Assembly (NCBI GenBank): GCA_937880705.1
Contig: CALGRZ010000071.1
Coordinates: forward strand, 1 to 22,087
Source: an uncultured Alistipes sp.
GTDB lineage: Bacteria > Bacteroidota > Bacteroidia > Bacteroidales > Rikenellaceae
Direction: 5' to 3'
Length of the DNA stretch: 22,087 bases
Shown: piece by piece, positions 13,805-22,069 of the stretch
How positions within the stretch are numbered: position 1 is the first letter of the stretch
Layout: each line of letters begins with the position of its first letter
The notes under the pieces: generated by a model
Database searches by the model: none
The model's input: only the letters and a program-made list of their open reading frames with translations
What the model was told of the DNA's origin: nothing
Made by a program: the position numbers and the translations under genes

Positions 13805-15067
13805 CTACTCGTACTGGCCGGTCTTAAGACGCATAACCTCATCCTTGGTGAGGAAACGCCATGCACCACGCTTCAGGTTCTTCTTCGTAAGACCTGCGTA
13901 GTAGACACGGTCGAGCTTCTGAACAACATAACCCAGGTGCTCGAACATACGACGCACAATACGGTTACGACCAGAGTGTATCTCCACACCTATCTCGCGC
14001 TTATCCTCCGAGGCGTAGGCCACCTCATCGGCAAAGATATCGCCATCCTCGAGGGTGATACCCTCGGTGAGTGCCTCCATGTCGGCACGGGTGAGGGGCT
14101 TGTCGAGCGTCACCTGATAGATCTTCTTCTTGCGACACGAAGGGTGGGTGAGCTGACGTGTGATATCGCCATCGTTGGTGATAAGCAGCAGGCCCAATGA
14201 GTTCTTATCCAGACGACCTACGGGGTACACGCGCTCGGTGCATGCATTCTTGACAAGATCCATCACCGTCTTATCGGCATGGGGATCATCCAGCGATGTC
14301 ACATAGCCCTTGGGCTTGTTGAGCACCAGATATACGTTCTTCTCGCCCTGCAGACGCTCGTCGTTGAAGCGTACCTCGTCCGTAGGCAGGATCTTCGTAC
14401 CCAGCTCGGTGACCACCTGGCCATTTACCGTAACGACACCTGCAAGGATGAAGTCATCGGCCTCACGGCGCGAGCAGATGCCCGACTGCGAGATGAAGCG
14501 GTTGAGACGTATCTCACCGGTCTGCTTATTGGGGTTGTACTTGGGATAGCTCTGGGGCTTATCGTTACGCGACTTTGAGCCATAGGTGCGCTTGGTGCTG
14601 TTGCCACCCTTGTAGCTATCGCGCTTCTCGTCGTTGGCATAGCGACCCGAGGGCTTTGCACCGCGAGTGTCGCGTGAGCCGAAGCCACTCTTCGACTTGA
14701 AGTCACCACCACGCGACGTACGGGTCTCGGTGCGCTGGCCACCACGCTCCTGGCGATAGTCACCACGCTCCTGACGGCTGTCGGTGCGCTCACGGCGGTA
14801 GGTTGTAGTACGCTCGCCACCCTCCTCCTGACGATGAGGACGGTACTCCGAGCGCAAGCGGTTGTCTTCGCCAAAGTGGGGATTGAACGACGCACGCTTG
14901 ACGGTGGTTGTGTTGGTGCGCGAACGATACTCGCGCTGTCCCTCGTTGTCGGCCTCGCGGCGAGGGCGGGGACTACGCTCAACGCGCTCCGAAGAGCTGA
15001 TACGCTGACGCTTATCGCGTGCAAAGCGCGACAGGTTAGCGGTTGAGTCTGTCTTAAAATCTTTCAT
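13805..15067 (-). CDS. RluB/RsuA-family rRNA pseudouridine synthase with long basic N-terminal region
   Basis: This enzyme (420 aa) isomerises a uridine in rRNA, probably 23S rRNA as for RluB. An S4 RNA-binding domain spans about 187-235 (IRLNRFISQSGICSRREADD). The catalytic aspartate is D287 in the signature VGRLDKNSLGLLL. The core ends with the NRIVRRMFEHLGY motif. Residues 1-180 form a disordered region rich in Arg, Glu, Gly, Ser and Tyr, with repeats such as RQERG and YRQERGGQR, and probably bind RNA. Upstream in-frame starts (15157, 15127) are excluded because they lie before the expected transcription start; 15079 remains possible. The gene is divergent from the MATE gene. The subfamily call is firm, but the exact target base is not shown. 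Confidence 0.88.
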   Translation of the reverse strand: MKDFKTDSTANLSRFARDKRQRISSSERVERSPRPRREADNEGQREYRSRTNTTTVKRASFNPHFGEDNRLRSEYRPHRQEEGGERTTTYRRERTDSRQERGDYRQERGGQRTETRTSRGGDFKSKSGFGSRDTRGAKPSGRYANDEKRDSYKGGNSTKRTYGSKSRNDKPQSYPKYNPNKQTGEIRLNRFISQSGICSRREADDFILAGVVTVNGQVVTELGTKILPTDEVRFNDERLQGEKNVYLVLNKPKGYVTSLDDPHADKTVMDLVKNACTERVYPVGRLDKNSLGLLLITNDGDITRQLTHPSCRKKKIYQVTLDKPLTRADMEALTEGITLEDGDIFADEVAYASEDKREIGVEIHSGRNRIVRRMFEHLGYVVQKLDRVYYAGLTKKNLKRGAWRFLTKDEVMRLKTGQYE

Positions 15068-15095
15068 CTTGGTAATCATTAATAAAAAGTTGCGA

Positions 15096-15103
15096 CAAAG
15101 GTA
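15096..15103 (-). promoter_or_regulatory. -7 element of the rluB-like gene (minus strand)
   Basis: Read on the minus strand, 15103-15096 is TACCTTTG, a Bacteroidota -7 match. A TTG lies 18 bases upstream (15124-15122). Transcription would start near 15089, which rules out the more upstream in-frame ATGs of the rluB-like gene. Confidence 0.65.
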
Positions 15104-15124
15104 ACGATTTTTTTTGAGTTGCAA

Positions 15125-15140
15125 CATCTTTTGCAAGATG
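15125..15140. promoter_or_regulatory. Inverted repeat between divergent promoters (possible operator)
   Basis: CATCTT-TTGC-AAGATG is a perfect 6-bp inverted repeat between the rluB-like and MATE promoters. TTGCA recurs around it (15119-15123, 15131-15135, 15152-15156). A dimeric regulator could bind here, but no regulator gene is adjacent. It could also fold as RNA only if transcribed through. Confidence 0.35.
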
Positions 15141-15166
15141 TGTACCACATTTTGCACTTTATATAT

Positions 15167-15174
15167 TACCTTTG
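15167..15174 (+). promoter_or_regulatory. -7 element of the MATE gene
   Basis: TACCTTTG is the same -7 variant as in the divergent promoter and lies 19 bases before the ATG at 15194. No TTTG or TTG stands at a good -33 spacing. The short leader supports the start at 15194 and excludes the in-frame ATG at 15119. Confidence 0.6.
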
Positions 15175-15193
15175 TGCAGAAATTTTGTGCACT

Positions 15194-16528
15194 ATGAACC
15201 GAGAGATACTACGTCTGGCCATACCCAACATCATATCGAACATCACCGTACCGCTGATGGGCATCGCCTCAACAGCCATTGCAGGACACGTCGGTGGCTC
15301 GGATGCCGCAACGACAATAGGTGCGTTGTCAATCGGTGTAGCCATCTTCAACTTCATCTATTGGAACTGCTCGTTCATTCGTATGGGCACCAGCGGTCTT
15401 ACAGCCCAGGCCTTCGGTGCCGACAACGCCCGCGAGTACACGTTGATGCTGTGGCGAGCCATGCTGGTGGCACTCTGCCTGGGTGTCGTAGCCTTTATGT
15501 TGCAGTACCCCATCGGCGAGTTCTCGATACGCTTTATGAGCACCGGCATAGCGCAGAGCGACGACCTTATCTCGGAGTACTTCTACACCCGCATCTGGGC
15601 TGTGCCGGCAGGCATACTTCTCTTCGCCTTCAACGGCTGGCTCACAGGCATGCAGAATGCCGTAGTACCTATGGTTGTGGCCGTGCTGGTCAACATACTG
15701 CATATCGGCAGCAGCTACCTCTTCTCGATTGTCGGGTCGTGGGGGCTACAAGGCATCGCCCTGGGCTCGGTAGTGGCGCAGTGGACGGGTGTCGGCGTGA
15801 TGATACTTATCATCGGCGTGATGTACCGCAAGAGGCTTATCAGCGTGAGCCTCAACGAGGTTGTCGACCTCCATGCCATGCGTAAGTTCTTCGCGATCAA
15901 TGGCGACATCATCATCCGCACCTTCTGTCTGGTTGCCGTCTACACCTTCTTCACCAAGGCTTCGGCCGATAGCGGCGACAGCAACATCCTGGCTGTCAAC
16001 GCCATGCTGTTACAGCTCTTCACGCTCTTCTCCTACATGAACGATGGCTTTGCCTACGCTGCCGAGGCCCTCACAGGCCGATTTATAGGTGCCAGGGATG
16101 GTGCTTCGCTACGTCGTGCCGTGAAGTTGTGTGTGGTGTGGTGCATGGTCGTATCGGTGATATTCGTGGGTGTGTATGTGGGCTGGTGGCGCGACATCTT
16201 CTCGCTGTTGGTGGATCGGAGTGCCGATATAACAACGATGCTCTCGGTGGCCGAGCAGTACATCGGCTGGATCATTGTCATCCCCATCGCCTCGGCAATG
16301 CCCTTTGTGATGGATGGCATCATGGTCGGTGCCACACGTAGTCGCATAATGCGCAACTCGATGATACTATCGTCGTTATGCTACTTCGTAATACTCTACG
16401 GCCTGGGGTGGATAATTGGCAACAACGCCCTTTGGCTGGCCTTCACAAGCTACATGTTCCTGCGTGGCGTATTCCAATACTTCATGTCCGACAGGTTAAG
16501 GGATATATACTCCGAGGCCGACAGATAA
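15194..16528 (+). CDS. MATE-family multidrug/toxin efflux transporter (DinF-like)
   Basis: This inner-membrane antiporter (444 aa) probably exports organic cations or other toxic compounds in exchange for Na+ or H+. It has about twelve hydrophobic helices. The N-terminus MNREILRLAIPNIISNITVP is typical of the DinF branch, followed by GIASTAIAGHVGG. The internal symmetry of MATE proteins shows as a second similar half beginning near residue 230. The start at 15194 is chosen because it follows the promoter and begins at the conserved family N-terminus; the longer frame from 15119 would begin upstream of the promoter. The gene is divergent from the rluB-like gene, and a bidirectional terminator follows. 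Confidence 0.9.
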   Translation: MNREILRLAIPNIISNITVPLMGIASTAIAGHVGGSDAATTIGALSIGVAIFNFIYWNCSFIRMGTSGLTAQAFGADNAREYTLMLWRAMLVALCLGVVAFMLQYPIGEFSIRFMSTGIAQSDDLISEYFYTRIWAVPAGILLFAFNGWLTGMQNAVVPMVVAVLVNILHIGSSYLFSIVGSWGLQGIALGSVVAQWTGVGVMILIIGVMYRKRLISVSLNEVVDLHAMRKFFAINGDIIIRTFCLVAVYTFFTKASADSGDSNILAVNAMLLQLFTLFSYMNDGFAYAAEALTGRFIGARDGASLRRAVKLCVVWCMVVSVIFVGVYVGWWRDIFSLLVDRSADITTMLSVAEQYIGWIIVIPIASAMPFVMDGIMVGATRSRIMRNSMILSSLCYFVILYGLGWIIGNNALWLAFTSYMFLRGVFQYFMSDRLRDIYSEADR

Positions 16529-16532
16529 ACAA

Positions 16533-16565
16533 TTAGGGCTCCGTATCGCTGATACAGAGCCCTAA
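16533..16565. terminator. Bidirectional terminator between convergent genes
   Basis: A long stem (TTAGGGCTC at 16533-16541 with 16557-16565, continuing through GTATC/GATAC) with a 3-4 base loop lies between the MATE gene and the small minus-strand gene. Short T-rich flanks occur on both sides, so it can serve both transcripts. Confidence 0.75.
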
Positions 16566-16584
16566 ATGTTTATTTGGTTCTACG

Positions 16585-16773
16585 CTACTTTACCCAGCCT
16601 GCAATCTTATCGCGAGCAATGAAGTAGTATACTGCCAATCCTATCCAGCTGGTTGCGACCAACAGGATGATGAAGATAAGCTTCTTGATAAAATCGCCCT
16701 CCAACTTCAATATCTCCAAAGCTGCCTTGATGCAGAGCAAAATACCGATGATGTAGATAATAGTTCCAATCAT
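16585..16773 (-). CDS. Small membrane protein, PLDc_N-like
   Basis: This 62-residue protein has two hydrophobic helices (about 2-17 and 30-52) separated by a charged loop (LEILKLEGDFIKK). The second helix holds W-I-G-x-A-V-Y-Y and ends in ARDKI, which resembles the N-terminal membrane domain of cardiolipin synthases (PLDc_N) found alone in many bacteria. The function of such stand-alone domains is unknown. The start at 16773 is chosen because an in-frame ATG at 16806 lies inside the promoter. It is monocistronic and convergent with the MATE gene. Confidence 0.7.
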   Translation of the reverse strand: MIGTIIYIIGILLCIKAALEILKLEGDFIKKLIFIILLVATSWIGLAVYYFIARDKIAGWVK

Positions 16774-16803
16774 AGTTGTTATTGTTTTATGGTTAATATG
16801 ACA

Positions 16804-16835
16804 CAAATATACGATTATTTATTCGATTAAAACAA
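16804..16835 (-). promoter_or_regulatory. Promoter of the PLDc_N-like gene (minus strand)
   Basis: On the minus strand the -7 TATATTTG (16811-16804) follows a TTG (16835-16833) by 21 bases. Transcription would start near 16797, supporting the start at 16773. Confidence 0.7.
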
Positions 16836-16863
16836 TTATCGGGGTAAAAAATTGCAGATTATA

Positions 16864-16894
16864 TTGAGCAATCGGCAAAAAAAAGCTATCTTTG
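16864..16894 (+). promoter_or_regulatory. Promoter of the EIIC-M16-hydrolase-HD operon
   Basis: A -33 TTG (16864-16866) and the -7 TATCTTTG (16887-16894) are 20 bases apart. The expected transcription start lies about 15 bases before the ATG at 16917. It is the only convincing promoter before the five tightly packed genes that follow. Confidence 0.7.
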
Positions 16895-16916
16895 TGTTAA
16901 TATAATCTTTCACAAA

Positions 16917-17945
16917 ATGACTACACAAAGCCGTACTTCGAAACTATCTATCGGTAACATCTTTAAGGTCTACATCGTAGATGCTTTGAGCTACATGGCC
17001 ATGGGTCTCTTCTGCTCGCTGATCCTCGGCCTGATCATTAAGCAGATAGCCCTAATTCCGGGCCTTGACTTTCTGGGCGACATAGCCGCCGTGCTGCAAT
17101 CTGCACCTGTGGTAGGTGGCTCGATAGGTCTTGCCATCGCCTATGGTCTTAAACGCGACCCGCTGGTGACCATCTCGGCCGTGGCCGTAGGTGCTCTGGG
17201 CTACCAGTTTGGCGGCCCCATAGGAGCCTACCTGGCAGCTATCGTAGGCATTGAGGCCGGCTCGTTAGTGTCGAAACGCACACCCGTGGATATTATCATC
17301 ACGCCACTTGTCGCCGTGGTCATAGGTGGTCTATTTGCCAAGTACTGCTGTGCACCCATCAACGAGTGGGTGATGTCGCTGGGCGCGGTCATCAACCGAG
17401 CCACGATGCTCAACCCCTTCACCATGGGTATCATCGTATCGGTGTCGGTGGGCTGCATCCTGACACTGCCCATCAGCTCGGCGGCACTCTGCATATCTAT
17501 CGGCATTGGCGGTCTGGCCGCAGGTGCTGCAACGGCAGGATGCTGCGCACAGATGGTTGGCTTTGCCGTGATAAGCTACAAGGATAACGGCCTTGGCGGT
17601 CTTATATCGCAGGGTCTGGGCACCTCGATGCTGCAGATAGGCAACATCGCCCGCAAGCCCATTATATGGCTCGCCCCCACACTCGCCTCGGCCATCCTCG
17701 GCCCCGTGTCGACCGTATGGCTCAAGATGGTGAACAACGCTGCCGGCGCAGGCATGGGCACAGCAGGTCTGGTAGGCCCACTGGGTTGCTGGGCCGAGAT
17801 GAGCCCCACGATGGATAGCGGTCTGCTCCTTATCCAGATCATCGGCCTCTACTTCGTGGCTCCCGCACTACTGAGTCTGCTCTTCCACCTTATCATGAAG
17901 CGTCTGGGATGGGTCAAGGATGGCGACATGAAGCTTCAGCGTTAA
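16917..17945 (+). CDS. PTS EIIC / PfoR-like integral membrane protein
   Basis: The 342-residue protein has about eight to ten glycine- and alanine-rich transmembrane helices. It resembles the PTS_EIIC_2 (PfoR, COG3641) family through segments such as MAMGLFCSLILGLI, ALGYQFGGPIGAYLA, SKRTPVDIIITPL and GMGTAGLVGPLG. EIIC proteins normally move sugars with EIIA and EIIB partners, but no such domain or gene is present here and most Bacteroidota lack a full PTS. The protein may therefore be a stand-alone transporter. Two Cys-Cys pairs (KYCCAP, AGCCAQ) are unusual for the family. It is the first gene of a unit with two M16 peptidase genes 13 bases downstream. The transported compound is unknown. 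Confidence 0.8.
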   Translation: MTTQSRTSKLSIGNIFKVYIVDALSYMAMGLFCSLILGLIIKQIALIPGLDFLGDIAAVLQSAPVVGGSIGLAIAYGLKRDPLVTISAVAVGALGYQFGGPIGAYLAAIVGIEAGSLVSKRTPVDIIITPLVAVVIGGLFAKYCCAPINEWVMSLGAVINRATMLNPFTMGIIVSVSVGCILTLPISSAALCISIGIGGLAAGAATAGCCAQMVGFAVISYKDNGLGGLISQGLGTSMLQIGNIARKPIIWLAPTLASAILGPVSTVWLKMVNNAAGAGMGTAGLVGPLGCWAEMSPTMDSGLLLIQIIGLYFVAPALLSLLFHLIMKRLGWVKDGDMKLQR

Positions 17946-17958
17946 CTGCTCTACGTCT

Positions 17959-19197
17959 ATGATTAAATACCGAGCAACAACACTTAAAAACGGCCTTACC
18001 ATACTCGTTAACCGCGACTGCGCCTCGAAGCTCGCTGCGGTGAACGTATTATATAAGGTAGGTGCGCGCAACGAATCGGAGGACAAGACGGGGTTTGCGC
18101 ACCTCTTCGAGCATCTGATGTTTCGAGGCACCTACAACGTGCCCGAGTTCGACGTTCCGGTGCAGATGGCATGCGGCGAGAACAACGCCTTCACCAACAA
18201 CGACTACACCGACTTCTACATCACCCTGCCCAAGGAGAACCTGTCGACAGCCCTATGGCTGGAGAGTGACCGCATGCGCAACCTCAACCTATCGGAGGAG
18301 GCCTGTCAGACCGAGAAGCAGGTGGTCATCGAGGAGTTCAAGCAGCGATACCTCAACCAGCCCTATGGCGATGAGCAGCTGCTGCTCCGCGAGCTCTGCT
18401 ACAAGGTGCACCCCTACCGCTGGTCGACCATAGGCATCAGCCCCGAGCATATCGAGCGCGCCACGCTGGAGGATGTACGCGCCTTCTACGAGCTGCACTA
18501 CCGCCCCTCACGCGCCATACTCTCGATATCGGCAGATATGGACGAGGAGGAGATGATAGCTCTGGCCACGGAGTACTTCGACGACATTGAGGACTATGGC
18601 GGCAGCATAGCTCCGATACCTACCGAGCCCGAGCAGCTGGAGCCCCGCCGTCTGGAGGTCGAGCGCGAGGTGCCGGCAACAAACCTTACCATCGCCTTCC
18701 ACATGGGCGACCGCCTCTCGAAGGACTTCTTCCTCGGCGACCTCTCGTCCGACCTCTTGGCCGGTGGCGAGTCGGCACGTCTGGTCAACCATCTGGTTAA
18801 GGAGCGAGGCCTCTTCTCGAGTGTCAACGCCTACATCACCGGAAGCCTCGACGCAGGTCTGTTTATCATCAAGGGGCGTCTGATGCCCTCAACCTCGGAG
18901 GCCGAGGCCGAGGCGGCTCTATGGGACGAGCTGCGCGAGCTGATGGCAGAGCATATATCGGATTACGAGATGGAAAAGGTCAAGAATAAGTTCGAGGCCA
19001 ACATGCTCATGGGCGAGATAAACGTGATGAACAAGGCGATGAACCTCGGCTTCTATGCCATGACAGGTGACCTGGAGCTGATCAACCGCGAGGCCGACAT
19101 ATACCGCTCACTGACCATTGGTCAGGTGGGTGACTTCGCTCGCCGAACATTCCGCGTGGAGAACTCTTCAACACTTATATACCGAGCCAAACGATGA
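17959..19197 (+). CDS. M16-family zinc peptidase, catalytic subunit
   Basis: This 412-residue metallopeptidase of the M16 (insulinase/processing peptidase) family carries the inverted zinc motif HxxEH as H48-LF-E51-H52. The third zinc ligand is E125 or E126 in VVIEEFKQR, the expected distance downstream. Two homologous halves are visible. There is no signal peptide, so it acts in the cytoplasm, probably on peptides. The second M16 gene overlaps it by 4 bases (ATGA at 19194-19197). This matches two-gene M16 systems in which one subunit carries the zinc site and the other completes the chamber. The physiological peptide is unknown. Confidence 0.93.
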   Translation: MIKYRATTLKNGLTILVNRDCASKLAAVNVLYKVGARNESEDKTGFAHLFEHLMFRGTYNVPEFDVPVQMACGENNAFTNNDYTDFYITLPKENLSTALWLESDRMRNLNLSEEACQTEKQVVIEEFKQRYLNQPYGDEQLLLRELCYKVHPYRWSTIGISPEHIERATLEDVRAFYELHYRPSRAILSISADMDEEEMIALATEYFDDIEDYGGSIAPIPTEPEQLEPRRLEVEREVPATNLTIAFHMGDRLSKDFFLGDLSSDLLAGGESARLVNHLVKERGLFSSVNAYITGSLDAGLFIIKGRLMPSTSEAEAEAALWDELRELMAEHISDYEMEKVKNKFEANMLMGEINVMNKAMNLGFYAMTGDLELINREADIYRSLTIGQVGDFARRTFRVENSSTLIYRAKR

Positions 19198-20447
19198 GAG
19201 CACAACCCGACATAATAATTCCCGACAGCGTAGAGATGCCCAAGACGGTGCTACACACAGCACCCAACGGCGTGAGGATATACACGCTTCCGACCAACAA
19301 CTTTGAGGTGGTGCGTTTCACCTTTATCTTCCGTGCCGGCACCTCGATGCAACATAAGCCCTTCACGGCCTCGGCTACGGCAAACATGCTGGGCGAGGGC
19401 AGCTCCAATCTCACGGCACAGCAGATTGCCGAGACGCTGGACTACTACGGCTCGTACTTCGATGTCAACATTGACCGCGACTATGCCTACATCTCGTTCT
19501 GCTCGTTGAGCAAGTTCTTCGAGGCCACGGCCGACGTAGCCTCGGAGATTATCCTGCACCCATCGTTCCCCGAGCGCGAGCTGGAGGTCTACCGCTCGAA
19601 GCGTAAGCAGAGCCTGAAGGTCGAGCGCAGGAAGGTCGACGTACAGTCGCGTGAGCTCTTCGCCGAGGCACTCTTTGGCAAGAGCCACCCCTATGGCATA
19701 TCGGCCAACGAGGAGCTCTACGACGAGCTTACATCCGACGACCTGAAGGGGCTCTACCGCGAGCTATACACGGCCGAGAACTGCTTTATGGTGTGCAGTG
19801 GCCGCATAGACGACGGTGTGCTCACCCGCTTGGAGGCCATGGCAATGCAACTAAACCACGGTAGCTGCCCCGAGGTGGCCTTTCCACCGATGCAGACCAC
19901 ACCTACGCTGCACCGCGACATAGACACCGCCCTGCAATCATCCATACGCATAGGCCGTCTGCTCTTTCAGCGCACACACCCCGACTTTGTGGGTATGCAG
20001 GTTGTAGCAGCAACCCTTGGCGGTTACTTCGGCTCGCGTCTGATGCAGAACCTGCGCGAGGAGCACGGCTACACCTATGGCGTGATGGCGGCCATGGTCA
20101 ACTTCGACCGCACGGGCTACCTGGCCATCGCCACACAGGTGGCACGCGAGCACCGCGACGATGCCCTGCGGGAGATATACCGCGAGATAGAGCGTCTGCG
20201 TAACGAGCTCATCGACGAGGAGGAGTTGCAGATGGTAAAAAACATGATGATTGGCGAGATACTGCGCATCCTCGACGGCCCCTTCGGCATTGCCGATGTG
20301 ACCATCGAGAATATCATGTGCGGCATGGACAATGAGGCTACCGAGCGCAACGTCGAGCAGATATTTGCCATCACGCCCGAGCAGGTTCGCGCGCTGGCCG
20401 CGAAGTACCTCACGCGCGATGCGCTGGTAGAGGTTGTTGTTGGATAG
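19194..20447 (+). CDS. M16-family peptidase-like protein, non-zinc partner subunit
   Basis: This homologue (417 aa) has the M16 fold but no HxxEH. The aligned stretch reads MQHKPFTASATANMLGEG, so it cannot bind zinc in the usual way. Its C-terminal half keeps the arginine/tyrosine pair used for substrate binding (R288 and Y293/Y295 in NLREEHGYTYG), as in the partner subunit of heterodimeric M16B peptidases. It lacks a signal peptide. Start and stop overlap with the catalytic gene give equal, coupled synthesis, as expected for a heterodimer. The next gene follows after 17 bases. Confidence 0.92.
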   Translation: MRAQPDIIIPDSVEMPKTVLHTAPNGVRIYTLPTNNFEVVRFTFIFRAGTSMQHKPFTASATANMLGEGSSNLTAQQIAETLDYYGSYFDVNIDRDYAYISFCSLSKFFEATADVASEIILHPSFPERELEVYRSKRKQSLKVERRKVDVQSRELFAEALFGKSHPYGISANEELYDELTSDDLKGLYRELYTAENCFMVCSGRIDDGVLTRLEAMAMQLNHGSCPEVAFPPMQTTPTLHRDIDTALQSSIRIGRLLFQRTHPDFVGMQVVAATLGGYFGSRLMQNLREEHGYTYGVMAAMVNFDRTGYLAIATQVAREHRDDALREIYREIERLRNELIDEEELQMVKNMMIGEILRILDGPFGIADVTIENIMCGMDNEATERNVEQIFAITPEQVRALAAKYLTRDALVEVVVG

Positions 20448-20464
20448 TCTAAAACAGATCATAT

Positions 20465-21274
20465 ATGAGAAGGATTGTTTGTCTGGTTGTGGCCCTCATC
20501 GGCTGTTGCACACTCTGGGCACAGGAGTACGCCATGGTGCGCGACATCAACTACTCCGATGTGGATGACTACGCCCGCGAGCGGTGTATGCTCGATGTCT
20601 ACTACCCCACCCAAATCGACGAGTGCGCCGTTGTGGTATGGTTCCATGGCGGTGGCCTTACCGGAGGTAACCGCTTTGTCCCCTCGGAGCTTACCGAGCG
20701 CGGAGTGGTCATAGTGGCGGTGAACTACCGCCTGATGCCCCGTGCCGAGATTGGGGCGTGCATCGAAGATGCAGCATCGGCCGTAGCATGGACATTTCGC
20801 AACATAGAGCGATATGGCGGCAGCTCGGAGAAGATCATCGTCGCCGGGCACTCGGCCGGAGGCTACCTCACAAGTATGGTAGGACTCGACCGCAGGTGGC
20901 TGGCACACCACGACATTGATGCCGACAGGATAGCTGCGCTGGTACCCTTCAGCGGTCAGGTGATAACCCACTTTGCATGTCGCCAGGAGCGCGGCATGTC
21001 CGAGCTTCAGCCACTCATCGATGAGTATGCGCCACTCTACCATGTTCGTGCCGACGCTGCGCCCTACATCATCATCACCGGTGATAGAGAGCGTGAGCTC
21101 TACGGTCGCTACGAGGAGAATGCCTACATGTGGCGTATGATGCGTCTTGTGGGACACCCCCATGCCGAGATTTACGAGCTCGACGGCTTCGACCACGGGG
21201 CCATGTGCTCGCCGGCACACCACATTCTGCTCGAGGTCATCCACAAGGTTAATCGTAAAGAGTATGGTCGATAG
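20465..21274 (+). CDS. Exported alpha/beta hydrolase (esterase/lipase type)
   Basis: The protein (269 aa) has an alpha/beta hydrolase fold of the BD-FAE/HSL-like type. HGGG at 61-64 forms the oxyanion hole. The nucleophile is S130 in AGHSAGG, and the acid and base are probably D207 (ITGDRER) and H244 (GFDHGAM). The N-terminus is a signal peptide that may be cut after A19 (TLWA-QE). An LIGC lipobox at C14 makes a lipoprotein the alternative. It probably hydrolyses small esters such as acyl or acetyl groups on sugars or peptides. It lies in the M16 operon and overlaps the HD gene by 11 bases, although the M16 subunits are cytoplasmic, so a shared pathway is not obvious. Confidence 0.86.
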   Translation: MRRIVCLVVALIGCCTLWAQEYAMVRDINYSDVDDYARERCMLDVYYPTQIDECAVVVWFHGGGLTGGNRFVPSELTERGVVIVAVNYRLMPRAEIGACIEDAASAVAWTFRNIERYGGSSEKIIVAGHSAGGYLTSMVGLDRRWLAHHDIDADRIAALVPFSGQVITHFACRQERGMSELQPLIDEYAPLYHVRADAAPYIIITGDRERELYGRYEENAYMWRMMRLVGHPHAEIYELDGFDHGAMCSPAHHILLEVIHKVNRKEYGR

Positions 21275-21896
21275 AGAGCTTCAACGCTACATAGAGCAAC
21301 ACATCCTGCCGCTATACGACAATTTCGACGGGGCACACCGCCGTGACCATGCCGAGGTGGTCATACGCCAGAGTATGGCTCTTGCCGAGCACTACGATGT
21401 GAACAAGGATATGGTCTACGCCATCGCTGCATACCACGACACGGGGCTTCAGCATGGGCGCGAGCGACACCACATCCACTCTGCACAGATCGTGCGCCAC
21501 GATGCGGAGCTGCGCCGATGGTTCAACGCCGAGCAGATCGAGATAATGGCCGAGGCCGTGGAGGACCACCGCGCATCGTCGAAGGCGGCACCCCGCACCA
21601 TCTATGGGCGTATCGTAGCCGAGGCCGACCGCCTCATAGATAGCCGCTCGATTGTACGTCGCACGATACAGTTCGCGCTCACGAACCACCCCGAGCTGGG
21701 ACGTGACGAGGGCTACACAAGGCTGCTGGAGCACATGCACCAGAAGTACGATTATGGCGGCTACCTCACGCTCTGGATCGAGGAGTCGGAGAATGGCCAA
21801 CGGCTGGAGCAGCTGCGACAACTCATAGCCGACGGGCCGTCGTTGCGCAAATTGTACGACGAGCTATACGATGAGCTCACCACGCCCTCAAACTAA
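21264..21896 (+). CDS. HD-domain phosphohydrolase
   Basis: The 210-residue protein is a soluble HD-superfamily hydrolase. Metal-binding residues are H29 (RRDHAEVV) and the H58-D59 pair (AAYHDTG), followed by a conserved histidine cluster (GRERHHIHS) and a later aspartate in AEADRLID. Such proteins cleave phosphate esters, often of nucleotides. The start at 21264 overlaps the preceding gene by 11 bases. It is preferred to an in-frame ATG at 21147 because the longer N-terminus lies wholly inside the hydrolase gene and looks non-native. It is the last gene of the operon; no clear terminator hairpin follows. The substrate is unknown. Confidence 0.85.
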   Translation: MVDRELQRYIEQHILPLYDNFDGAHRRDHAEVVIRQSMALAEHYDVNKDMVYAIAAYHDTGLQHGRERHHIHSAQIVRHDAELRRWFNAEQIEIMAEAVEDHRASSKAAPRTIYGRIVAEADRLIDSRSIVRRTIQFALTNHPELGRDEGYTRLLEHMHQKYDYGGYLTLWIEESENGQRLEQLRQLIADGPSLRKLYDELYDELTTPSN

Positions 21897-21978
21897 AAAC
21901 GTGGTCAATACTAAACAGATAACGACTAATTTTTCGACCAATCGCAGGTGTGGTAAAAAAATATTTCACAAAAGTGTG

Positions 21979-22007
21979 TTGAGTTCGGAAAATTTTTAGT
22001 AAATTTG
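21979..22007 (+). promoter_or_regulatory. Promoter of the gene at the right edge
   Basis: A TTG (21979-21981) and the -7 TAAATTTG (22000-22007) are 18 bases apart. The ATG at 22070 would follow a leader of about 55 bases. Confidence 0.6.
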
Positions 22008-22069
22008 TTTGGTTAAAATTCACTTTAGCAATAAACCGAACTATTAACAATCTATAAAACTACTGTCGT

